From Bog-756 sp963837805 (GTDB lineage: Bacteria; Actinomycetota; Acidimicrobiia; Acidimicrobiales; RAAP-2), in the NCBI GenBank assembly GCA_963837805.1, contig CAWIOU010000035.1, positions 310,001-374,000 of the forward strand: 64,000 nucleotides of DNA, given 5' to 3'. Below are positions 40,911 through 47,714 of the stretch, piece by piece. The notes beneath the pieces were generated by a model, which was not told the DNA's origin, searched no databases, and was given only the letters and a program-made list of their open reading frames with translations. A program made the position numbers and the translations under genes. Numbering within the stretch: position 1 is the stretch's first letter; every line of letters begins with the position of its first letter.

Positions 40911-41618
40911 CTACCCGGTCACCGCCGGGCTGGCTGTCGATCCGAGAACGGGTCGTCGCATCAGCGACACGCTCGTGATCAGAACCACCAGCAGGAACCC
41001 GACGAAAGCCCCGAAGCCGACCGCATTCCACCCCTTCCCGTGATAGGTGCTGAATGTCAGGGCCACCCACACGACCACGGCGTTGAGGGCGGCGACGATC
41101 AGGCTCAGCCAACCGAGCCAGACGGGGCCGGGCAGCTCCCGGCGAAGGAACGAAAGACCCAACGCCAGCAGGAAGACCGCCGTCATGATCGAACTGGCCG
41201 CGAAGAGGACGATGTTCAGATCCCCGAGCATCCGCACCACGCCCGGGTCGGTCAGGCCCAACGGTTGGGCGTCCATGTAGGCGAGCAGGGCAATGGGCAG
41301 TGCCGCCAGTGCCGACACCACCGCCACGGCGATCCCTGCGCCGAACACCATCGGGGCCAGCGAGCCAGAGTGGCCCCCGCCTTCGTCGAACAGGGTGCGG
41401 AGCACGCCGACGAACCACAGGAACACGCCTGCCGCCAACAGACCGAACAGCATTCCGACTTGGAGCGCCACCCGGTGGCCGTGGACCCACGCCATGGTGG
41501 TGGCGGCCGGGCTGTCGTTCCGGGGCTGCTGCGGATAGAGGAATCCCGACAACAGGCTGAGGATCACATAGACCAGGCCGGTCGCGGCGCCGACCCGGCC
41601 CACTGCCCGATGATTCAT
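40911..41618 (-). CDS. DUF4386-like integral membrane protein
   Basis: 235 residues with about six membrane segments: VGAATGLVYVILSLLSGF, GMLFGLLAAGVFLWFVG, VSALAALPIALLAYM, LFAASSIMTAVFLLALGL, VWLGWLSLIVAAL, FVGFLLVVLITSV. The pattern resembles the DUF4386 family. Function unknown. ATG 41618 is preceded by a strong GGGAGGTGG ribosome site; an in-frame upstream start would skip it. It is divergent from the ArsR gene. Confidence 0.75.
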   Translation of the reverse strand: MNHRAVGRVGAATGLVYVILSLLSGFLYPQQPRNDSPAATTMAWVHGHRVALQVGMLFGLLAAGVFLWFVGVLRTLFDEGGGHSGSLAPMVFGAGIAVAVVSALAALPIALLAYMDAQPLGLTDPGVVRMLGDLNIVLFAASSIMTAVFLLALGLSFLRRELPGPVWLGWLSLIVAALNAVVVWVALTFSTYHGKGWNAVGFGAFVGFLLVVLITSVSLMRRPVLGSTASPAVTG

Positions 41619-41723
41619 TCCCCACCTCCCGTTGGCCGTGGCCCGCACTCCCCCGAACCGACGGCTCAGCGTAGCGGCGCCGTCCCGGGCGGACCCGACC
41701 GGCGAACGGCCCGGCCGCCGGTC

Positions 41724-41751
41724 TTGACAACGCCGGGCGTGTGCTTATACT
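41724..41751 (+). promoter_or_regulatory. Promoter of ArsR-AHSA1 operon
   Basis: Consensus -35 TTGACA (41724-41729), 16-nt spacer and -10 TATACT (41746-41751). It is the best promoter match in the window. Transcription would start about 7 nt downstream, at the ATA codon 41759-41761, giving a leaderless mRNA. Confidence 0.85.
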
Positions 41752-41770
41752 TAGGCATATACCTAAGTAT
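41747..41770. promoter_or_regulatory. ArsR operator palindrome overlapping -10 box and start codon
   Basis: ATACTTAGG (41747-41755) and CCTAAGTAT (41762-41770) are perfect 9-bp arms around CATATA. A G at 41761 would make the spacer CATATG and the whole 24 bp a perfect palindrome. The site overlaps the -10 box, so the ArsR protein probably blocks its own promoter. Confidence 0.8.
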
Positions 41771-42100
41771 CAACCGGACCCACTGGATCGGATCTTCCGG
41801 GCGCTGAGCGACCCGACCCGACGGGGAATGGTCGAGCGTCTGGCCCGGGGCCCCGCCTCGGTGTCGGACATTGCCCGGCCGCTCACCTGGTCGCTGCCCA
41901 CCGTGGTGCAGCACCTCGGCGTACTGGAGGCCGCCGGAATCGTCAGCTCGACCAAGGTCGGACGGGTGCGCACGTACCAGTTGGCCACCGGTGCGCTCGC
42001 CCCTGCCGCCGAGTGGATCGGCGGGCAGCGACTGCCCGCCGAACGGCGCCTCGATCGACTCGAAACCCACCTGGCCCATCAAACCGACAAGGAGAAATGA
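41759..42100 (+). CDS. ArsR-family transcriptional regulator (apparent ATA start)
   Basis: 113 residues if initiated at ATA 41759: winged helix DRIFRALSDPTRRGMVERLARGPASVSDIARPLTWSLPTVVQHLGVLEAAGIVSS. No Cys ligands, so it is not a classical metal sensor; this subgroup usually pairs with AHSA1/SRPBCC genes, as here. Relatives commonly begin with a segment resembling M-P-K-Y, matching ATA-CCT-AAG-TAT if the first codon were ATG. The only other in-frame early start, GTG 41741, lies inside the promoter. It is followed one base later by the SRPBCC gene. Confidence 0.85.
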   Translation: MPKYQPDPLDRIFRALSDPTRRGMVERLARGPASVSDIARPLTWSLPTVVQHLGVLEAAGIVSSTKVGRVRTYQLATGALAPAAEWIGGQRLPAERRLDRLETHLAHQTDKEK

Positions 42101-42101
42101 C

Positions 42102-42575
42102 ATGACCGACACCATCGAACGCAGTCAGACCCACGCCACCTTCGTGATCGAACGGTCCATGCCCGCCCCGGTAGCCAGAGTGTGGCGGGCGCTCTCGGAC
42201 AACGACGAGCGGGACCGGTGGTTCGGCGGTGGGGACGCCTTCGAGGCCCACGAGCAGGCCCACGACTTCCGTGTCGGAGGTCGGGCCGTCGAAACCGGCA
42301 AGTGGCACGATGGGCCGACCACGGAGTTCCGTTCCGTCTACACCGACATCGTCGATCAGGTCCGGATCGTCTTCACCTACGACATGTGGCTCGCCGAACG
42401 ACACATCTCGACCTCGGTCACGACCATCGCGCTGGAGCCCGACGGGGCCGGGACACGGCTGACCTACACCGAACAAGGTGTCCACTTCGACGGCCTCGAC
42501 ACGGTGGAGGGCCGGGAGGAGGGCTCGAAGGGGTTGCTCGACCAACTCGTGGCGGTCGTCACCGGGGACGGCTGA
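42102..42575 (+). CDS. SRPBCC/AHSA1-family protein
   Basis: 157 residues. The START-like fold signature: ATFVIERSMPAPVARVWRALSDNDERDRWFGG, VGGRAVETGKW, and the C-terminal EEGSKGLLDQLVAVV helix. This family binds hydrophobic ligands, and in bacteria is often encoded after a self-regulating ArsR gene. The AAGGAG site 8 nt before ATG 42102 lies in the last codons of the ArsR gene, so both are one operon. Confidence 0.88.
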   Translation: MTDTIERSQTHATFVIERSMPAPVARVWRALSDNDERDRWFGGGDAFEAHEQAHDFRVGGRAVETGKWHDGPTTEFRSVYTDIVDQVRIVFTYDMWLAERHISTSVTTIALEPDGAGTRLTYTEQGVHFDGLDTVEGREEGSKGLLDQLVAVVTGDG

Positions 42576-42638
42576 GGGGAGCCTGGGCACCGGCGGCCAG
42601 CTCGGAACCGGCGAGCCGATTCAAGATACCGGCGGCAG

Positions 42639-42878
42639 ATGTCGACAATTGCAGCCATGGACGCCAGTCGTGCCGATGAGGTGGAGTCGCTGCCTGAGCT
42701 GCCCTTGGTCTACGAATCGCCCAAGGATCGGCTCCACCGTTTGGCGGCCGAGGCCAGTTGTGCCTCGGGCACGCACCGGCCCTACAAGACGGTTGTCTGG
42801 AGTCGGCAGCTGACCAAGTGTCTCGACTGTCAGGCCCGTCTGCCCGATGACTACGAGGCCGGACGACTACCGGTGTGA
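42639..42878 (+). CDS. Small hypothetical protein with CxxC
   Basis: 79 residues. Charged N-terminal half, then SCASGTHRPYKTVVWSRQLTKCLDCQ: Cys, His and a C-L-D-C pair that might bind a metal. No family recognised. ATG 42657 is an alternative start. The coding assignment rests on length, composition and free space between the SRPBCC gene and the hairpins downstream. Confidence 0.45.
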   Translation: MSTIAAMDASRADEVESLPELPLVYESPKDRLHRLAAEASCASGTHRPYKTVVWSRQLTKCLDCQARLPDDYEAGRLPV

Positions 42879-43027
42879 ACACGGGGTGGGCGGGTTCGTG
42901 CCCGGCCCCACCGCCGGGGCCGGGCAATCCGGGTAATCCCTCAAGTTCGGTCACCGACGCGCCGACACAGAGTCACCAGGCCTGTCGAGCAGGGCTTCCG
43001 CCGCCCAAATCTCCAGGCCACCGTGGT

Positions 43028-43059
43028 GCGCCGATCCGATCCCAATGTTGGATCGGCGC
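43028..43059. terminator. Hairpin between convergent genes
   Basis: GCGCCGATCC (43028-43037) and GGATCGGCGC (43050-43059) form a 10-bp perfect stem with 12-nt loop in the 301-nt gap 42879-43179. Likely the terminator for the rightward genes. A long unpaired G run follows. Confidence 0.55.
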
Positions 43060-43114
43060 GGGGGGAGGACCGGTAGAATGCGTATATCTGCCGGAGCTGC
43101 GGCATCCGGCTCTT

Positions 43115-43146
43115 GCGCCAGCCACCCTGCCCCTTTGGGCTGGCGC
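43115..43146. terminator. Hairpin downstream of PEP-synthase-like operon
   Basis: GCGCCAGCC (43115-43123) and GGCTGGCGC (43138-43146) form a 9-bp stem with a 14-nt loop, 34 nt beyond the stop of the leftward gene at 43180. Read on the minus strand it is a candidate terminator for that operon. The rest of the 301-nt gap holds nothing I recognise. Confidence 0.55.
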
Positions 43147-43179
43147 GTTCCGGAGGCACAAAGTCCGCTCGGCTCGCCC

Positions 43180-44427
43180 CTAGCTCTCCTGGGCGGCCCG
43201 GAGCCGCTTGGTGAGGGTCTGCAGGAGGTTCCAGGCGATGGTGGCGTTGTGCTGCACCAGCGGGCGGAACTCCCAGAAGGTCAAGCCGTAGCAGACGACA
43301 TCGTTGCTGGCGGTCACCGTTGCTGACCGCGCCCCCTCGTCGATCAGTGCGGTCTCACCGAAGTAGTCACCTCGCGACAGCGTGGCCACCTGCTTGCCGT
43401 TGATCGAAACAGTGGCATCCCCGGAGTCGATGACGTAGAAGGCGGCGGCGCCGACACCCTCCTTGGTGATGGTCTCACCGGCCGCGAACCGGCGCTCCTT
43501 GAACATCTCGGCGATGCGTGCCGTGTCGCCCGGGCTCAGCCCGGTGAAGAACGGCACCTGCTCGAGCACTTGCGGGGAGCCCTGCGGGATCTGGGCGGTC
43601 GGCCGCGTCGTCGATCCGGCCCGGGTCACGGCCCGGCACTGGAGCAGGAAGAGATTCCCGTCGGCATAAGCCCATTCGATGTCGCAGGCCATCCCGTAGG
43701 CCTCCTCGCACTTACCGGCCAAGGCATTGAGTTGGGCGAGCTGGTCGTCGTCGAGGCAGAGTGACTCGATGAGATGGGTGGCCACCTCCTCGTCGACGGT
43801 GCCGCCGTCGGCCACCGAGCGGATGGCGATCTTCTTCACTCCGGCCGTCCGCTCGAGCACCTCCCCCGACCGGTCCAGGCGGTAGGTGTCGGGGATCACC
43901 CGACCGGAGACCACCACCTCGCCGAGTCCCCAGCTGGCCTCGATCATCCGCTCGTCGGCCCCGTTGACCGGGTTCTGGGTGAACATCACGCCGGCCGTCT
44001 CGGGCGCCAGGAGCGACTGCACGACGACCCCGACGCTCGGGCGGTTGAACAGTCCGACCCGCTTCCGGTAGGTGATCACCGAGTCGGAATTGGCCGACCA
44101 CCAGATCTGCCGGATGGCCGAGCTCAGGTCGTCGATGGACGGGACGTTGAGCAGGGTCAGGTGCTGGCCGGCAAAACTGGCGTCGGCACCGTCCTCGTCC
44201 ACCGCCGACGAGCGGACGGCCAGCGGGCCGGCCAGTGGTCGGGCCGCGTCGACGACCATGTCGATGGCCGACGAATGGCCGGCGGCCACCTCTTCGACGA
44301 TGTCACCGGAGAGGGCGATGCCCGGAGGGACCGAGAGACCGGCCCGTGTCGCTTCTCCCAGTCCGACCGCCTTGGCCCCGAAGACCGCCTCCTCGTGGGC
44401 CTCCCCGAACGGGACGACGGCCTTCAC
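43180..44427 (-). CDS. PEP-synthase-like ATP-binding subunit fused to a cyclic-nucleotide-binding domain
   Basis: 415 residues. Residues 1 to about 285 are a full PEP/pyruvate-phosphate dikinase N-terminal ATP-grasp domain: FGAKAVGLGEATRAGLSVPPGIAL, LAVRSSAVDEDGADASFAGQH, GVMFTQNPVNG, FLLQCRAVTR. Residues about 300-410 are a cNMP domain with PBC FGETALIDEGARSATV, keeping the contact Glu and Arg. The phosphohistidine domain sits on the partner protein (44424-46055), whose stop overlaps this GTG by 4 nt. A cAMP-regulated phosphotransfer enzyme is a reasonable inference; the phosphate acceptor is unknown. Confidence 0.85.
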   Translation of the reverse strand: MKAVVPFGEAHEEAVFGAKAVGLGEATRAGLSVPPGIALSGDIVEEVAAGHSSAIDMVVDAARPLAGPLAVRSSAVDEDGADASFAGQHLTLLNVPSIDDLSSAIRQIWWSANSDSVITYRKRVGLFNRPSVGVVVQSLLAPETAGVMFTQNPVNGADERMIEASWGLGEVVVSGRVIPDTYRLDRSGEVLERTAGVKKIAIRSVADGGTVDEEVATHLIESLCLDDDQLAQLNALAGKCEEAYGMACDIEWAYADGNLFLLQCRAVTRAGSTTRPTAQIPQGSPQVLEQVPFFTGLSPGDTARIAEMFKERRFAAGETITKEGVGAAAFYVIDSGDATVSINGKQVATLSRGDYFGETALIDEGARSATVTASNDVVCYGLTFWEFRPLVQHNATIAWNLLQTLTKRLRAAQES

Positions 44428-46055
44428 CCGCTGACCGTCACTTCACCGGCGTCACCGTCGACCCGCACGATGGTGCCGTCGGGGATGCGGTCGGTCGCGT
44501 CACGGGTTCCCACCACGCCGGGGATGCCGTACTCACGGGCCACGATGGCGGAATGGGAGAGCAGGCCCCCGCTGTCGGTCACGATGGCCCCCAGGAGCGG
44601 GAGCAGGATGTTGAAGGCCTCGGTCGTCGACTCCGTCACCAGCACGTCCCCCTCGACGATGCGGTCGAACTCGGTCGGACCCGAGACCCGCCGCGCCGGT
44701 CCCTCGTAGACGCCACCGCTGGCCGCCAGACCGCGGAGGAGGTTCTCCTCGTGGGGCGCCTCCGAGCTCCCGAACAGCGCTCCCATGGCGATTCCGGTGG
44801 CCCGCATGACCCGTCCGGCGCCGGGGGGCAGACCCGACGGGTCCGGAGGCGGGGTCGGTGCCGGCCCCAGCACCGGGGGCGCATCCTTGGCGCTGTACGA
44901 GGTCCGGTAGCCGAGCCGCTCGGCCAGCTCATCCGAGGACGGTCCGCCGGCGTCGGACAGCAGCGAGCACATCTCGTCGAACCCGGCGTCGATCAGGTAC
45001 TCGGGGTCGGCCAACTTCCCCCGTTCGGCCAGCCGTCGACCGGCGGCCAGGACGGCCCGCCGCATGATCCCCGACGCCCAGATGTCGCTGAAGACGCCCC
45101 GCTCGTCGCGGATCCGGTACATCAGACGGGCTTCGCCGAGGAGCTCGTCGAATGCGGCCCGGTGCTGCTCGGGCACCTGGTCGCGGATCTCGACGATGCG
45201 GCTGTCCACGTCGGCTGAACCGTCGGACCTCCCGGCGACGGACAGGCGGATGGCCCGGAGGAGTGCGTCCGGCAACTCCAGGGCATAGCGGCCCGAGATG
45301 TCGAAGCCGTCGAGGAGCCGGTACCCGACCAGATCCAGATACTCGTTCAACTTCTGACTGACCTCATTGTCGAGGGCCCGCAACTGATCGAGCACCTCGG
45401 CGGGATCGCCGTCCGAATCGAGTATCCGGCGGGCATCGGCATCCCCCGCGAAGGCGGCGATCAACCCTTCGAGCTGTGCCGAGGCTCCTGCCGACACCGG
45501 TGCCGCCCCCTGCATCATGCTCAACACCTCCGCCGGAGGAACGCCGGTCCACTCCCCGAGATGGGCCAGGAGGTCGCCCACACAGATCATCGCCGCCCCG
45601 GTGAACCGCATGTGCTGGTAGATCATCTGGGAGTGGTGGTCTCGGCAGTTGATCAGGTAGACGACCATGTCGGCGTCGGAGAGCCCGTCGGGATCGACGG
45701 CCTGCAACTCCCGGTGGGTCTTGACGGCGGCCGGCTTGGCCACCTCGTCCCACTCGCGGAGCTGATCCCGCCACACCTTCCCCGCCCAGACCTCATCGGC
45801 CCGCTGGAACCGCACCGGAACCTGGTCGTCGGCGACGATGACCGGCTGGCTGTAGGCGATCCCATTGACGTAGGCCATCTGGATGGCCTCGAGCAGCATG
45901 CCGTAGTAGGCCGTGAACTCGGCGACGCCGCGCCGGAAGGGCTCGGGGTGCATCTCCGCCCAGTACCGGGTGGCCGGCCGGGGAAAGTGAACGGGATCCT
46001 GCGCCCAGGTCCCCGGTCCCGGGGGGTCGAACCGAGCTTGCGAGGGTGTCGCCAT
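44424..46055 (-). CDS. PEP-synthase-like phosphohistidine (swivelling domain) subunit
   Basis: 543 residues. The last 90 form the swivelling phosphohistidine domain with G-G-L-L-S-H-S-A-I-V-A-R-E; the catalytic His is about residue 501. The N-terminal 450 residues are helical and resemble the middle part of PEP-utilising enzymes such as rifampicin phosphotransferase and the large subunit of phenylphosphate synthase. No PEP-binding TIM barrel is present, so the phosphoryl donor is presumably ATP through the partner. First gene of a two-gene operon. A GGAAGGGG site precedes ATG 46055. Confidence 0.82.
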   Translation of the reverse strand: MATPSQARFDPPGPGTWAQDPVHFPRPATRYWAEMHPEPFRRGVAEFTAYYGMLLEAIQMAYVNGIAYSQPVIVADDQVPVRFQRADEVWAGKVWRDQLREWDEVAKPAAVKTHRELQAVDPDGLSDADMVVYLINCRDHHSQMIYQHMRFTGAAMICVGDLLAHLGEWTGVPPAEVLSMMQGAAPVSAGASAQLEGLIAAFAGDADARRILDSDGDPAEVLDQLRALDNEVSQKLNEYLDLVGYRLLDGFDISGRYALELPDALLRAIRLSVAGRSDGSADVDSRIVEIRDQVPEQHRAAFDELLGEARLMYRIRDERGVFSDIWASGIMRRAVLAAGRRLAERGKLADPEYLIDAGFDEMCSLLSDAGGPSSDELAERLGYRTSYSAKDAPPVLGPAPTPPPDPSGLPPGAGRVMRATGIAMGALFGSSEAPHEENLLRGLAASGGVYEGPARRVSGPTEFDRIVEGDVLVTESTTEAFNILLPLLGAIVTDSGGLLSHSAIVAREYGIPGVVGTRDATDRIPDGTIVRVDGDAGEVTVSG

Positions 46056-46178
46056 GGAGAGGCCCCTTCCGTCGTCATTGTCGCCGCCGTTCGGCGTCGG
46101 CCAGTTTCACCGCAAAGACCGGTCACGGCAAGTGTGACGTGTGCTCGTCCCCGAACCCGTTCCCGCCGCTGCCGCCGC

Positions 46179-47588
46179 TCAGGAGTCAGCGGCGGGGGAC
46201 GCGGCGGCCACGGTGTCGCCGGCCGTGGCCCCCGGCGGCCCATCGCCGGGCGGGTGCCCCTTGGCCCATTGCAGGGCGACCTCGTAGACGAGCAGCAGCG
46301 CGCCGATGATCAGGAAGCTCCACCAGGAGATGCTGACGATGAGCAAGAGTATGGCGGCGACGACGGCACCGACCAGTTGGAGGCCGTCGGCATGCGAGCC
46401 CACCCAGGCCAGGGACCGGGTCCGCCGCTCGCCGCTCACCGCTCCCACCGCCAGGCGCCAACCCCGGGCCACGAATCGGCGCAGGGCCACGGCCCAGGGG
46501 TAGGGCCCGGTCAGGAGGGCCACCACCAGGATGACGAGGGCGATGCCGAGGAGCCAGGCGGTCAGGACGAAGAAGCCGTGCATGAGGTGGTCCAGGACCG
46601 TCCGCGCCACCTCGTGGTTGTTGGCGTAGTTGGCCAGGGCATTCTGCTCGTGGATGACCACACGTCGCAGCACGATGAGCAGCAGCGAGGTGCCGACCAG
46701 GAATTGGACCAGGGTCCGGCGCCGGGAGACCGACAGCCAGAGGGTGAAGGCGATCACCGCCAGGGTGAGCAGCGGCAGGAGGATGCTCAGCCGGTCGAAG
46801 GCCTTGACCCCACGCTGGGCGACGGCCAGGTTTTTCGACCGCACCAGGGTGATCTGGCCGTAGTTGGACGGCAACTTCACGCCGAGCGCCTTGGAGAGTC
46901 TGTCGATGGCCTCCTTGGGGGGCTCGGCCGACGTGATGGTCGGCAAGGTGACCTTCCGGCCGGTGAGGTTGGAGGCCAGGCCCGACACCGAGCCGAGGGC
47001 GTTGTTGATCACCGGAACCGTGTTGAGGACGATGTAGCCCTTGGCGGTGGAGACGGTCGGCGTCTGCTTGCCCCGCAGCACATCCACGACCGTCTCGTGG
47101 GTATTGGTGAGCGTGTTGATCCAGACGGTCTGGAACCGCTCGGATCCGAGGACCTTGGCCACCTGATCGGACACGTAGCCCTCGGTCGCATTGGTGATCG
47201 GCCCAGCGGCGAAGCTGACTCTCGGGGGGAGCGCGGCACGCAGCCGGGCTTGGAGGTGCAGTTCGTCGAACAGCTGGTCGGTGGCCCGGACGGCAACCGC
47301 CGAGTCCACACCGGGGAGCTGAAAGACCGGGCCGACGGTGCCCACGAACGTCTCGGTGTTGAGGATCGTCCGATGGGTCCACACCACGGTGGTGGACACC
47401 AGCACCAAGAGGCAGGACAAGGCGACCAGGACGCCGACGATCCCGCGACGCAACCGTCGCTTCCGGGGAGTTGTGAGCTCCTCGACCTCGTGAGCCAGCT
47501 CGTCCCGCTCGGCCCGCAATCGCTCGACCTCCGCCGCGCTCGGATCGTCGATGGGTGCGGGCCCGGCACCGGGGTCGGTATCGCTCAT
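46179..47588 (-). CDS. Hypothetical multi-pass membrane protein
   Basis: 469 residues. Short acidic N-terminal coiled coil (AEVERLRAERDELAHEVEEL), one membrane helix (IVGVLVALSCLLVLVSTTVVW), a roughly 200-residue probably extracytoplasmic region, then about four or five membrane helices toward the C-terminus. Resembles actinobacterial integral membrane proteins of unknown function. The N-terminal coiled coil suggests oligomerisation or a partner in the cytoplasm. TAGGGT ends 9 nt before ATG 47588. Confidence 0.75.
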   Translation of the reverse strand: MSDTDPGAGPAPIDDPSAAEVERLRAERDELAHEVEELTTPRKRRLRRGIVGVLVALSCLLVLVSTTVVWTHRTILNTETFVGTVGPVFQLPGVDSAVAVRATDQLFDELHLQARLRAALPPRVSFAAGPITNATEGYVSDQVAKVLGSERFQTVWINTLTNTHETVVDVLRGKQTPTVSTAKGYIVLNTVPVINNALGSVSGLASNLTGRKVTLPTITSAEPPKEAIDRLSKALGVKLPSNYGQITLVRSKNLAVAQRGVKAFDRLSILLPLLTLAVIAFTLWLSVSRRRTLVQFLVGTSLLLIVLRRVVIHEQNALANYANNHEVARTVLDHLMHGFFVLTAWLLGIALVILVVALLTGPYPWAVALRRFVARGWRLAVGAVSGERRTRSLAWVGSHADGLQLVGAVVAAILLLIVSISWWSFLIIGALLLVYEVALQWAKGHPPGDGPPGATAGDTVAAASPAADS

Positions 47589-47597
47589 TCCGCTCCG

Positions 47598-47603
47598 ACC
47601 CTA
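47598..47603 (-). promoter_or_regulatory. -10 box TAGGGT for start at 47588
   Basis: On the minus strand TAGGGT ends 9 nt before the ATG of the membrane protein gene. Confidence 0.4.
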
Positions 47604-47714
47604 CGCCACTCCGGTGCCACAATCGATGGACCTTGGGGCGACCGTCCGATCCGGGGCCGTGATCATCGACGGCGGGCCGGGTCCCCGCTGGCTACGGAGC
47701 GGGTGAGGCCGTGG

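Noticed and set aside
43180..46055. Complete phenylphosphate synthase/carboxylase cluster for anaerobic phenol degradation
   Set aside because: No carboxylase (UbiD-like) subunits or third small subunit are nearby, so only the domain split is shared.
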